DNA of 64,000 bases, taken from positions 12,194,501-12,258,500 of the forward strand of contig NC_021658.1 of the NCBI RefSeq assembly GCF_000418325.1, written 5' to 3'. This DNA is from Sorangium cellulosum So0157-2 (GTDB lineage: Bacteria > Myxococcota_A > Polyangia > Polyangiales > Polyangiaceae). Position 1 is the first letter of the stretch. Each line of letters opens with the position of its first letter. Shown here piece by piece: positions 7,921 through 16,586 of the stretch. A program made the position numbers and the translations under genes. The notes below the pieces were generated by a model. That model was given only the letters and a program-made list of their open reading frames with translations. It did no database searches and was not told the DNA's origin.

Positions 7921-8649
7921 TCACGGTCCTGCGCTTCGTTGCGCTTGGCTCGGATCAGACATCGGACGGGCCGGCAGCACGACCGCGCCGTGCAGCAGGG
8001 TCGGGTCGAGCTCAGCCGAAAGGCCCGTGATCTCGATCGCGCGGACACCCGTCACCTCGGCGGGCTCGAGCACGAACGTGGGGTCGTCGGCGACGATCCG
8101 GCGCACAGCATCTCGATCCTCAGCACGGACGCCCATCTTCACCCGGCTGAGCCGCCTGGCGCCGTTCGGATGGCGGTTCTCTCTCGGATGTTGAGGCGGA
8201 TCGTAGGGGCTCACGATGAACGGGAGGCGATCGTTCGCCGGGTACGCAAACTTGAACCGGATCTGCTGGCCGTCCGGCTTCGTTCGTCGCCACCCGACGG
8301 CTCTGCCGACGGGGACTCCTGCATTCCGCAGCGCGGTGAGCTCACGGTCGAGAGCGTGCGTATCCGTCACGACCGCGACATCGCAGAAGCCTTCGTTCTC
8401 CGACCAGCGGATCATCCGCCGGCCTGAGCCGCGGCCGGCCATCAGCTCGATCGGCCACTTGAACCACTTTGCGCTGCGCGGGGTCGTGAGCAGCTCAATG
8501 ATGGGGCCTTCGGTGAACCAGATGTGCGCATGCTGAGCCTTTCGCTCGGCCGTCGCGTAGTCGACCTTGAAGCCGAGCTCTCTGTAGTCGCGCACAGCTT
8601 GATGAATGTCGCGTACCCATAACAATACGTGGCTGCAAGAAGTCGCCAT
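7921..8649 (-). CDS. VOC/glyoxalase-like protein of unknown role
   Basis: 242 residues. The N-terminal half begins S-H-V-L-L-W-V-R-D-I-H-Q-A-V-R-D-Y-R-E-L-G-F, a vicinal-oxygen-chelate (glyoxalase-like) strand-helix unit. A second weaker repeat around 170-230 (SRVKMGVRAEDRDAVRRIVA) suggests two fused beta-alpha-beta-beta-beta modules. I start at ATG 8649, five bases after a GGAGGAG ribosome site; a GTG two codons upstream is less likely. Metal ligands are not certain. It lies between the AMP ligase and the imide reductase, so a tailoring or self-resistance role is possible. I know of no counterpart in pyochelin or yersiniabactin clusters. Confidence 0.75.
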   Translation of the reverse strand: MATSCSHVLLWVRDIHQAVRDYRELGFKVDYATAERKAQHAHIWFTEGPIIELLTTPRSAKWFKWPIELMAGRGSGRRMIRWSENEGFCDVAVVTDTHALDRELTALRNAGVPVGRAVGWRRTKPDGQQIRFKFAYPANDRLPFIVSPYDPPQHPRENRHPNGARRLSRVKMGVRAEDRDAVRRIVADDPTFVLEPAEVTGVRAIEITGLSAELDPTLLHGAVVLPARPMSDPSQAQRSAGP

Positions 8650-8679
8650 GTTCACTCCTCCCGAGCGCCAGGCTCTCGT

Positions 8680-9825
8680 TCAACGCGCGCCGCTCCCAGC
8701 CGCCTGGCCGACCGCGGCGCGCGCCGCCGCGCGCAGTTCGTCGACGGCGAGCGGCTCCGGGGCCTCCGGACGGATGAGCTCGGGCATCCCGATCCGCTCC
8801 GTCAGGTCTCGCCACGCGAGCGACACGCCCAGAGCCCACTGGCCGCTGCGGACGCGGCGGGCCGGGTCGGCGATGTCGCCGCACAGGTCGTGCAAGGCGA
8901 CGACCACGGCCTCAGGCCACGTCCGCGCAAACACGTCGTGATAGCTGCGCGTATCCTGGTCGCCCAGGATCGAGGTGCTCTTCACGGCGAGGCGGTCGGT
9001 GCCGGGGCCGCTCATGATCAAGCGCCCGGTCGCGTCGCGCGGCGAGTGCAAGCGCGGATTCCAAAGAACTGGTCCGTGCGTGTCGGCCAGGGTCAGCACG
9101 CCGGCATCACACCCGAGCGAGATCCTGTGCATCAACAGAGAGTGATTGTCTGGATCCTCCGGGTGGACCTGGTTCTGCACGCGGAGCGTCACGGGCACTC
9201 CGCCGATGGTCGCGGTGAGGCTCTGGAACGGTTGGCCCGCGGCCGGCGAGGACCGATCACCTCGCGGCGCGCATTCCGAGAACGCCCACGGTCGCAGGTC
9301 GCCCGCGGCGCGGCCGAGCACGTCGAGGAGCGGATACGCGACCTGGCTGTTGCAAGCGGCGTCGATGAACTGTATACGCTGTCGTTTCCTGAGGTACTCA
9401 GCCGCCGCGAGGAACTGCCGGATCGGGCGCACGTTCGGGTACAGCGTGTTGACCGCGTAGGCAGCGCCCCCTCGCTTCGCGGCCTTCATGCATGCGGTGA
9501 TCTCCGTGGCGTGCACGGGATGCTCCTGCAATACGTGGATCCCACGCTCGAGCAGCGCCTTGGCGATATCGGAGCCTGGGCCGCCGGTCGCCCCCGAACG
9601 CACCACCACGCAGGCGATGTCGATGTCGCCGGGGATGTCCTCCACCTTGGTGTAGAGCGGCGCGCCGCAGCGCTCCGCGCACTCCCGGGAGAAATCGCTG
9701 CCACGCGCGAGCAAGCCGGCGAGCGTGAACGAGCCCTGCGCCGACGCGACGGCATCCAGGTAAATGCGACCGAAGGCCGTGCCGGCGACGACGACGCGCT
9801 TCTTCTTGCCGGAGCCGGCGCTCAC
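8680..9825 (-). CDS. Thiazolinyl imide reductase (PchG/Irp3 family)
   Basis: 381 residues, Gfo/Idh/MocA-like fold. The N-terminal Rossmann strand is V-V-V-A-G-T-A-F-G-R-I-Y, as in PchG and Irp3. E-H-P at residues 101-103 supplies His102, and N-T-L-Y-P-N supplies Tyr129, matching the His and Tyr proposed as proton donors in Irp3. The enzyme reduces one carrier-bound thiazoline to thiazolidine with NADPH. The GTG start at 9825 overlaps the P450 stop (GTGA), fixing the N-terminus as MSAGSGKKKR. It looks fully intact, unlike the fused homologue at 13318-15480. Confidence 0.92.
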   Translation of the reverse strand: MSAGSGKKKRVVVAGTAFGRIYLDAVASAQGSFTLAGLLARGSDFSRECAERCGAPLYTKVEDIPGDIDIACVVVRSGATGGPGSDIAKALLERGIHVLQEHPVHATEITACMKAAKRGGAAYAVNTLYPNVRPIRQFLAAAEYLRKRQRIQFIDAACNSQVAYPLLDVLGRAAGDLRPWAFSECAPRGDRSSPAAGQPFQSLTATIGGVPVTLRVQNQVHPEDPDNHSLLMHRISLGCDAGVLTLADTHGPVLWNPRLHSPRDATGRLIMSGPGTDRLAVKSTSILGDQDTRSYHDVFARTWPEAVVVALHDLCGDIADPARRVRSGQWALGVSLAWRDLTERIGMPELIRPEAPEPLAVDELRAAARAAVGQAAGSGAR

Positions 9826-11012
9826 CAGGTCACCTGCATCGTGAGCGGCCCGCGGAAGAACGTCGCGGTCTTCCACTGGACGTCCGCGGCGGGACGAAGA
9901 TCCGGCATGCGGATCACGAGCGCGCGCAACGCTTCCTGAAGCTCGATCCTGGCCAGCGACGCGCCGATGCAGTAATGCATCCCAACGCCGAACGCGCAGT
10001 GCGCTCGCGCATCTCGGTCGAAGTCGAGCCGGTCGGGAGCAGAGAACTTGCGGGGGTCATGGTTGGCCGCGCCGACTGACGCAAACACGGGCTCTCCCGC
10101 GCGCACGAGCGTCTCGCCGACCTGGACGTCCTCGGTGGCGTAGTGCGGGAACATCGCGGCTGACGCGACCGGCACGAAGCGGAGCATCTCTTCGACGGCC
10201 TGCGCCACGAGGCCAGGATCGGCCTTGAGGCGCGCGAACTGCTCCTGATGGGTCAGGAGCGTGTAGATGAAGTTCGGGATCTGCGAGGACGTGGCCTCGT
10301 ACCCTGCGATGAGGATGGCGATGCAGAGCTGGACCATCTCGCGCTCGTTCAGGCGGTCGTCCACGTCGTGAGCCTCGATGAGCGCGCTCATCAGGTCGTC
10401 GCGAGGCTCGGCGCGGCGCAGACGGATCAGGCCCATGATGTACTGGGACAGCTCGCCGAGGTTCCGCTGCGTCTGTTCAGCGGTCTGCGTGTTGGTCGAG
10501 AGCAGGGAATCGTTCCACTCCTTGAACTTGGACTGGTCCGCCACCGGCACGCCCAGGAGCTCGCAGATCACGGACATAGGGATCGGCAGCGCGTAATCCC
10601 GCACGAGATCCGCAGGGGGACCTTTGGCCACCATCTTGTCGATCAGCTCGTTGGCGAGATCGCGGACGTGGGGGCGCAGCTGCTCCACGCGCCGGTTCGT
10701 GAACGCCTGGGTGACCAGGTTGCGGATGCGGGTCAGCTCGGGCGGATCCATCATGACGATCCCGCCGGCGATGCGCGGGAGCGCCCTCGGAGCCTCCGGG
10801 CGCTTCGCGGCCTCCTCGCGGCTGAACCGCCGGTCGGAGAGCACGAAGCGGACGTCCTCGTAGCGGGTCGCGAGCCACGCCGGCTCGCCGTAAGGCAGCT
10901 TGACGTTGAGCAGCCCCGGCGTTCGCTGAGCCTCGGCGTACTCGGGCGCGAGCGCGATGCCGTCGAACAGGTTGAACGGATACGGGATGGGGGATTTCGG
11001 TGTGGTAGTCAT
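9822..11012 (-). CDS. Cytochrome P450
   Basis: 396 residues, a normal soluble bacterial P450 (CYP107/CYP105-like). The oxygen-binding I-helix reads A-G-Y-E-A-T-S, the ExxR motif is E-E-M-L-R, and the haem loop is F-G-V-G-M-H-Y-C-I-G-A-S-L-A-R with Cys348 as axial ligand. No redox partner is encoded nearby. Its ATG overlaps the stop of the upstream gene (ATGA) and its own stop overlaps the reductase start, so it is embedded in the operon and probably oxidises the peptide, for example by hydroxylation or aromatisation of a ring. P450s are not part of the classic pyochelin or yersiniabactin pathways. Confidence 0.93.
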   Translation of the reverse strand: MTTTPKSPIPYPFNLFDGIALAPEYAEAQRTPGLLNVKLPYGEPAWLATRYEDVRFVLSDRRFSREEAAKRPEAPRALPRIAGGIVMMDPPELTRIRNLVTQAFTNRRVEQLRPHVRDLANELIDKMVAKGPPADLVRDYALPIPMSVICELLGVPVADQSKFKEWNDSLLSTNTQTAEQTQRNLGELSQYIMGLIRLRRAEPRDDLMSALIEAHDVDDRLNEREMVQLCIAILIAGYEATSSQIPNFIYTLLTHQEQFARLKADPGLVAQAVEEMLRFVPVASAAMFPHYATEDVQVGETLVRAGEPVFASVGAANHDPRKFSAPDRLDFDRDARAHCAFGVGMHYCIGASLARIELQEALRALVIRMPDLRPAADVQWKTATFFRGPLTMQVTW

Positions 11013-13297
11013 TGCGATCGTGCCTGTGATGCCGCCTTGGGGTTCGAGCGGGAATCGAGGCGCTGACGGCGAGCGGCCCAGTCCCGCAGCCGCTCGCGGT
11101 CGACGGTGCCACCTGAGGTGAGCGGCAGTTCATCCACGATGTCTATCCGGGCTGCGGCACCTACGCGCTCGCCGAGGTGTGCAGAGAGGCGCTCCGAGGT
11201 CAGCGGCACCCGATCCGTCTTGGCCCGGGCCGCGAACACACGATGGCCGAGCCGCTGCAGCGGGTGCCCGTCCTCGGGTAACCCGAGGACGCGCTGCAGG
11301 CCAGCGCCGTCCAGCACGGCGTTCCATTGAGGCAGCGAGAGGAACGTCGACTCCGTCTCGGCCCTGCCGTCGCTGGCGTCGTCCAGCATGAACGCCTGGG
11401 ACGCCATCACCCAGAACTCTTCGACCGTGGGCTCGGTCAGGACGAGCCAGCCGCCGGGGCCGAGGAGCTCGCTCAGCCAGCGGACCGAGGCGTCCGTGTT
11501 CCGCGCGGCGTTGAGCACGCCCCCGCCGATGATCACGTCGAACGAGCTCGGCACGAAGCCCTGTTCTCTTGGCGCGGCGTTGATGTCATAGAGGCCGAAG
11601 CGCACCGAGGGATATGCGGTGAGCCGTGGCGCGGCCTGATCGAGGAAATACCTGGAGATGTCGGTATAGAGGTAGTCGACGTCCGCGCCCGAGAGCTCCG
11701 GCAGGAGCGACTCCGATGTCGCGCCCGTGCCAGCGCCGACCTCGAGCAGCCGGATCGGTCGCTGCCCGGGCCACGCCTTGGCAATCCTGCTCACGAGATG
11801 GCTCACTGCGCGGTGCTGATACCGGGCAGCGATGCTCTCGCGATACAGGGCCCTGGCGAGGTCGGTGCGCCCTTCCGGGAACAACAGGTGGACGGCCCGC
11901 ACCGCGCCGGAGATCATATCGGGCAACCGCTCGGCGTTGCGAAGCGCGTAGTCGATCGTGCCGGTCGCACCTACCGTGGCCAGCCATTCGCCCTTCAGCT
12001 CGTCCCACGCGCGCGCCAGCGCGGCGTCCGAGTAGTCGCCGACGGGGCGTGCGGCGCTGAGCAGGTCGCCGTCCCGCCGCAGCAGCTGCTGCTCGGTGAG
12101 CACCCTGAGCCAGCGACGGATGAGCGGCCGATGCTCGGCAGCGACCCGCGCCCGCGCGAGCACCTCGTCCACGGTGTGCACGGCGGCCGCGTCGGTGAAC
12201 AGGCCGCTGCGGCTCAGCGCGTTGAGCATCGAGAGCAGCGCCGTTTGCCCCAGCCTCTCCACGGCCGCGATCGCCCTGTTCAGGTCGGTCCCGGCGAACT
12301 CGGCTTCCAGGGCGGCGGTCGCTTCGGAGATCAGGCGCTGTCCGCTCGCGTCCCCGTCGGCGCCGTCGCGGGCACGCTTCGCGGGGACCGCAAAGACCGC
12401 CCAGCTGTCGCCCTCGGACGGGATCACCGCCGCCGCCGCCACGCCGGGGCAGCTCGTCACGAGCTCGGCGATGCGCGCCGCCTCCTGCTCGGCCCTGCGC
12501 AGCTCGCGCTCCAAGGGCACGAGCCCGGCTCCGCTGGCGATCCGGTCGGCGAGCTCTGCGCCGAGGACGCGCCGCACGGCCGCGGACGACTCGACGGACA
12601 GCGCTCCACCGACGCCGGCGTCGTACACGACGCGCCGCAGCGAGCCGAGGTCGGCCAGCGCGGCAGCCGGGTGAGCCACGAGGCTGCGCAGCAGCGCCGC
12701 CGACAGGATCGCGCAGTCCGGAGCCGCCCGCTCGAGGAACGCCAGGGCCTTGGCCGGGCTCGCGGCCGCCGGGAGGTGGTGGACAGGGGCGCCGGCGCTC
12801 CAGCTCGCGAACGCGGCGTCACCGCCGAACCCGGCCAGCGACGACAGCACCGCCGTCCGCGCAGGAGATGGGCCGAGCGCGTCGCGCATCGCAGCCAGTG
12901 ACTCGCCGAACACCGCGGCAGACCAGACGAACGATCCGCGAACGACGGAGAACGGCGCGTCGTCCGCCATGCGGGGCTCGGACGCTCTCGCCGCATCGAG
13001 CGCGGACAGGTCAGCGTCCGTGATCGTCAGGGCGTCGCCGCCCTCGCTCGCCGGCTGCTCGGCGGAGAAGCGCGCGCCGAGCAGCATCGCGGCCAGGCGG
13101 ATGGGCAGGGCCTGTGGCACATCTCCAGCGCTCCAGCGCAACGAGCGGCCGGCGGCGGCCCCGCGCTGGCGCAGCGCCGTGACAGCGCGGTAGGTCCAGT
13201 CGAGCATCTGGGCTCCCGTCCACTCGCGCCCGCTGGAGACCAGCGCCGCTCGACTCCCGAGGCGCTCCAGCCCATGGATGATCTGTCTTACCGTCAT
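11009..13297 (-). CDS. Eroded adenylation-domain/methyltransferase didomain
   Basis: 762 residues from ATG 13297 (preceded by CGAGGTG). Residues 1-300 follow the outline of an NRPS A domain (W-T-G-A-Q-M-L-D-W...L-A-A-M-L-L-G-A-R-F) but lack the T-S-G-S-T-G-x-P-K-G loop and the A7 Y-R-T-G-D motif, so ATP chemistry is not expected. Residues ~330-720 are a SAM methyltransferase of the type inserted in pyochelin and yersiniabactin NRPS A domains, with L-L-E-V-G-A-G-T-G-A-T-S near 520 and D-I-S-R-Y-F-L-D-Q-A. The C-terminus retains a degenerate A10 (S-G-G-T-V-D-R-E) but no carrier protein. It appears to be the remnant of an A(MT) module now acting in trans. Confidence 0.8.
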   Translation of the reverse strand: MTVRQIIHGLERLGSRAALVSSGREWTGAQMLDWTYRAVTALRQRGAAAGRSLRWSAGDVPQALPIRLAAMLLGARFSAEQPASEGGDALTITDADLSALDAARASEPRMADDAPFSVVRGSFVWSAAVFGESLAAMRDALGPSPARTAVLSSLAGFGGDAAFASWSAGAPVHHLPAAASPAKALAFLERAAPDCAILSAALLRSLVAHPAAALADLGSLRRVVYDAGVGGALSVESSAAVRRVLGAELADRIASGAGLVPLERELRRAEQEAARIAELVTSCPGVAAAAVIPSEGDSWAVFAVPAKRARDGADGDASGQRLISEATAALEAEFAGTDLNRAIAAVERLGQTALLSMLNALSRSGLFTDAAAVHTVDEVLARARVAAEHRPLIRRWLRVLTEQQLLRRDGDLLSAARPVGDYSDAALARAWDELKGEWLATVGATGTIDYALRNAERLPDMISGAVRAVHLLFPEGRTDLARALYRESIAARYQHRAVSHLVSRIAKAWPGQRPIRLLEVGAGTGATSESLLPELSGADVDYLYTDISRYFLDQAAPRLTAYPSVRFGLYDINAAPREQGFVPSSFDVIIGGGVLNAARNTDASVRWLSELLGPGGWLVLTEPTVEEFWVMASQAFMLDDASDGRAETESTFLSLPQWNAVLDGAGLQRVLGLPEDGHPLQRLGHRVFAARAKTDRVPLTSERLSAHLGERVGAAARIDIVDELPLTSGGTVDRERLRDWAARRQRLDSRSNPKAASQARSQ

Positions 13298-13317
13298 GGC
13301 ACCTCGTCGGGTGGTCG

Positions 13318-15480
13318 TCAGCAGGCGGTGGCGAAGAACAGGTGCTGGCCTGCGACCGCCAAGGGTGAATCGAGCGAAGGAAGGACGAACCGCGGCACGA
13401 AGGCAGCCGCCATGAGCTCCGCATTCCAGCCGGGTGCATCGACGAACACCTGATCGGTCCCGGCGCGCCGGTCCTCGCTGCCGAGCGGCGGCGAGCCAGC
13501 CGGGGGAGACAGCAGGAACTGCATCGCCGTGAGGATCGCGTGATTGTCTCGTGTGGAGTCCGTGAAGATCAGCCATCCGCCGGGGGCGAGCGCGCGGCGG
13601 ATTCGGCGCAGCGTCCGACCCACATGCACCGCGTTGTGGAGGACATTGCCCGCGAGCACGACGTCGGCCGCGTGCGGCTCCACCCCCTGCGCCGCGAAAT
13701 CGGCGTTGATGTCGAGCGTGGCATAGCGCATCCCGCGGTGGTTACCGAACCGCTCCTGCGCCGCGACCGTGAACGCACGCGAGATGTCGGTGAACAGATA
13801 GTCGACCGGCGCGCCGTCGAGGGCCCGCAGCGCGGCTGCCGTGGCGAGCCCGGCGCCTCCGCCGAGCTCGAGCACGCGCAGCGACCTGTACCGCAGCTCC
13901 GCGCAGCGGCGCACGAGGTGAGCGCCGGCGGCGCACAGGTAAGCCGTGAAGACGTTATCCTGGTAGGCCGCGACGGCGGAGAGATCCTGCCGGTCGCCAA
14001 ACAAGAGCTGCTGGATCGAGACCTCGTCACGGACGAGCTGATGCAGGCGGCGCAGCGCCGCCTGGTGAACTTCCGCCATCGCGGGCGGGAAGCCGAGCGC
14101 GGCGTAGGCGTCGGGCAGGTCTGCGGCCGCGCCGGCATCCCGCAGGGCCCGCCGCCACGCGTACCGATCCGCGGTGTTGCTGAGGACCCCCTGGTCCGTC
14201 AGCGCGGCGAGCCACCGGCGGACGAGCCATGCGTGTCGCGGCGCCGCGCCCAGCGCGCCGACGATCTCCTCCGCGGTGCGCGCTTCGCCTCCCGGATCCA
14301 CAGCGCCGCTCGCGAGGAGCAGCTCCCAGATGGCCCGCAGGCAGATCGCCTCGAGTCGCTGCATCGCCCCCGGGAGGTGCGCCAGAGCATCGCTCCCCGA
14401 GGCTCGTTCCAGCAGCCCGCTGAGCCTGAGCCCCGCCTCGTGTACCTCCTCGCTCGTCGGCGCGTCGGGCGCCGCACGGTCGGCGTCGTCGGCGGCGGCC
14501 TCCACAGCCGCCGCAGCCAGATCGGCGATCGGGAAGACCTCCGCGCCAGCGCGCGCCGTCGCGGCGCCGAGCGCCGCGAGGACGTCGTGCCGGAGACGGC
14601 ACAACGTGAGCTGAACCTGAGCCTCGCTGACGGCTGCGCCTGGGCTCTCCATCGCGTCGGCGAACGTCGTCAACTCGCGGCTCGTCGCGCGGAGCCAGCT
14701 CACGGTCTCGCGCTCGGCCGGCGCATCCGGTCCGCCGAACAGCACGCCAGCCCCCGTGGCATGCGCGGTCCAGATGACCTGCCCGTGAACCCCCGAAAGC
14801 CTCAGCTCGCCGGCGTCGCTGCCCACGACGATCTCGGCGTCCATCTGCGTCTCTGACGGCACCTCGTTGCGCACGCGCAAGACGAGGGGCGTACCCGCGA
14901 GGCTACCTCCGAGCACCACGAGCCCGCTCGCCAGCTGCATCGGTTCACGGATCTGCCAGGGACGCAGGGCGCCGAGCGCGTCTCCTGTCAGGCGGAGCAG
15001 CGCTTGGATCGACGCTCGCGTGCAGGTCGCCGCGATGTACCTGATGGGCGTGCGCTCGCGCAACGCCTGCGCAGCGCCGAGGAACCGCCGGGACGACGGC
15101 GTGGCAGAGGCGACCGCCGCCAGCCGGAAGGCCGCTCGGGCAAGGCGCGCTTGTCGCATGCACGCCGTGAGTTCGTCGTGCTCGAGCGGCGCCTCGGCCA
15201 GCACAGCGCTGCCACGCCGCAGGAGCTCGATCACGCGCTCGGCGACGGGCACGCCGTGTCCGGTCGCCGATACCCAGCAGCTCACGCCCGGGCCGACGGG
15301 GAGCTGCTCCGGCCGGGTCCAGAGCGCTATCCTGGCCTGATCAACGAACATCCGGGCCTCTTCGCTGTCGCCGGCGAGCTGGCCGATGAGGTGAAAGCGC
15401 CCGTTCAAACGCTGGAGCGCACCCAGGTGCAGAGGACCGAACCCGGCGCCACACAGCACCAGCGGGATCGCGGCGGTCAC
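13318..15480 (-). CDS. Thiazolinyl-imide-reductase-like domain fused to an NRPS-type methyltransferase
   Basis: 720 residues. Residues 1-340 align throughout with the intact reductase at 8680-9825 (L-V-L-C-G-A-G-F-G-P-L-H-L at the start, E-L-T-A-C-M, R-R-F-L-G-A-A). E-H-P has become E-A-P (Ala97 replaces the catalytic His), and N-T-L-Y-P-N has become V-A-S-A-T with no Tyr, so the reductase half is probably inactive but may still bind carrier protein. Residues ~350-720 are an A-domain-type SAM methyltransferase with V-L-E-L-G-G-G-A-G near 535 and D-Y-L-F-T-D-I-S-R. The start ATG overlaps the upstream stop. I know of no described protein of this architecture. Confidence 0.8.
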   Translation of the reverse strand: MTAAIPLVLCGAGFGPLHLGALQRLNGRFHLIGQLAGDSEEARMFVDQARIALWTRPEQLPVGPGVSCWVSATGHGVPVAERVIELLRRGSAVLAEAPLEHDELTACMRQARLARAAFRLAAVASATPSSRRFLGAAQALRERTPIRYIAATCTRASIQALLRLTGDALGALRPWQIREPMQLASGLVVLGGSLAGTPLVLRVRNEVPSETQMDAEIVVGSDAGELRLSGVHGQVIWTAHATGAGVLFGGPDAPAERETVSWLRATSRELTTFADAMESPGAAVSEAQVQLTLCRLRHDVLAALGAATARAGAEVFPIADLAAAAVEAAADDADRAAPDAPTSEEVHEAGLRLSGLLERASGSDALAHLPGAMQRLEAICLRAIWELLLASGAVDPGGEARTAEEIVGALGAAPRHAWLVRRWLAALTDQGVLSNTADRYAWRRALRDAGAAADLPDAYAALGFPPAMAEVHQAALRRLHQLVRDEVSIQQLLFGDRQDLSAVAAYQDNVFTAYLCAAGAHLVRRCAELRYRSLRVLELGGGAGLATAAALRALDGAPVDYLFTDISRAFTVAAQERFGNHRGMRYATLDINADFAAQGVEPHAADVVLAGNVLHNAVHVGRTLRRIRRALAPGGWLIFTDSTRDNHAILTAMQFLLSPPAGSPPLGSEDRRAGTDQVFVDAPGWNAELMAAAFVPRFVLPSLDSPLAVAGQHLFFATAC

Positions 15481-16586
15481 AGCGAGCCCTCCTCGGTGGC
15501 GCCGAGCGCGTCGATCGACGTGTCCAGCAGATCGAGCGCGCTCACCGCGCCGCTCTCGCGAAGGCGACCGACGGCCGACATGGGTTCCAGCACGGCCGCG
15601 GCGAAGTGGCGCCCAGCGGGCACCTCACCCTGCTCCACCGCGAGCGTGGTGAGCGCGGCCATGGCCCCGGTGAGCTCGGCGTTGCGCCGCCCGCGCATGA
15701 CCAGCGTGCGCGTGATCGGGGCGCCATCTCTCGAGCCGTCGAGCTGCGCGAGGAGAATGACGTGCGGCTCGCGCCCAGCGAGGTCGAGCAAGCTGGCCCG
15801 GCGCAACGCCGCGACCGCCTCGCGGCGCTCGAGGCTGCGCGCGCGGTCGAAGGCCGTGAGGATGTGCTGGCCGTTGATGATCGTGTACCAGTCCGCTCGA
15901 GCAAGCCGGAGCGACGACGCGAGCCGCTCACCTTCGGTGTTGAGGGAAGGCAGCAAGGTCGCCGGGCCGGGGAAGAACGCGACCTCCACGTTGCGCATCC
16001 GGGTCAGCACCCCGGAGCGACGCCCCTCTCGCCATGCTGCGAGCGGCTCGCTCACCCCGTCCGTGGCAGCCTGGAGGTAGTCGTCCGCGGCGACCTCGGT
16101 GAAGTGATCCATCACGCCGAAGTAGCTGAGCAGGCCCTCAACCTGGCTGAACGCCCGAGCCGCCGCCCAGCGCGGCAAGAGCGCGGTGAGGCCAGGCTGC
16201 AGCCCCGCCGAGAGCACTGCCACGCGCCGGCGGCGGCGGTACTCGTCGCCGTCCAGGAGCGCGTACAGCGCATCGTCTCCGGCGGCGTCCACGTAGTCGG
16301 CTTCAGCTTCCACGGCTGCCCTCGCCGCGCGGTCGGCGACGGCGTGCGATGGGCCGGCGCAGTTGAGCACGATCCGGCACCCGCCGACGAAGCGACGCAA
16401 CGACGCGTCGTCGCGAAAATCGACGGCCTGGTGCTCGACCACCTCCGCGGACAGCTCATTCGCGAAGCGGCGGGCTGCTTCGGCGTTGCGCCCGCCGATC
16501 CGCAGCGGCCCGAGGCCGAGCGACAGGAGCTGCCGGGCCGCATGCGCGCCGACGTCGCCGTAACCGCCTAAGATGCCGATTGTCAT
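15477..16586 (-). CDS. Saccharopine dehydrogenase-like NAD(P) oxidoreductase
   Basis: 369 residues. The N-terminal Rossmann fold shows G-I-L-G-G-Y-G-D-V-G and then R-I-G-G-R-N-A-E-A-A, where Arg residues after strand 2 suggest NADPH. V-L-N-C-A-G-P and Y-V-D-A-A-G-D are standard for the saccharopine dehydrogenase/trans-enoyl reductase superfamily, and G-L-Q-P-G-L-T follows. The ATG at 16586 overlaps the ABC transporter stop (ATGA), which rules out the longer upstream start. In this cluster it could perform a second ring reduction or act on the released product; the actual substrate is unknown. Confidence 0.8.
   Translation of the reverse strand: MTIGILGGYGDVGAHAARQLLSLGLGPLRIGGRNAEAARRFANELSAEVVEHQAVDFRDDASLRRFVGGCRIVLNCAGPSHAVADRAARAAVEAEADYVDAAGDDALYALLDGDEYRRRRRVAVLSAGLQPGLTALLPRWAAARAFSQVEGLLSYFGVMDHFTEVAADDYLQAATDGVSEPLAAWREGRRSGVLTRMRNVEVAFFPGPATLLPSLNTEGERLASSLRLARADWYTIINGQHILTAFDRARSLERREAVAALRRASLLDLAGREPHVILLAQLDGSRDGAPITRTLVMRGRRNAELTGAMAALTTLAVEQGEVPAGRHFAAAVLEPMSAVGRLRESGAVSALDLLDTSIDALGATEEGSL

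Noticed and set aside
8680..9876. ATG start at 9876 for the imide reductase
   Set aside because: It would overlap the P450 by 55 bases and add a non-family N-terminus; the GTG at 9825 forms the GTGA overlap seen throughout the operon.
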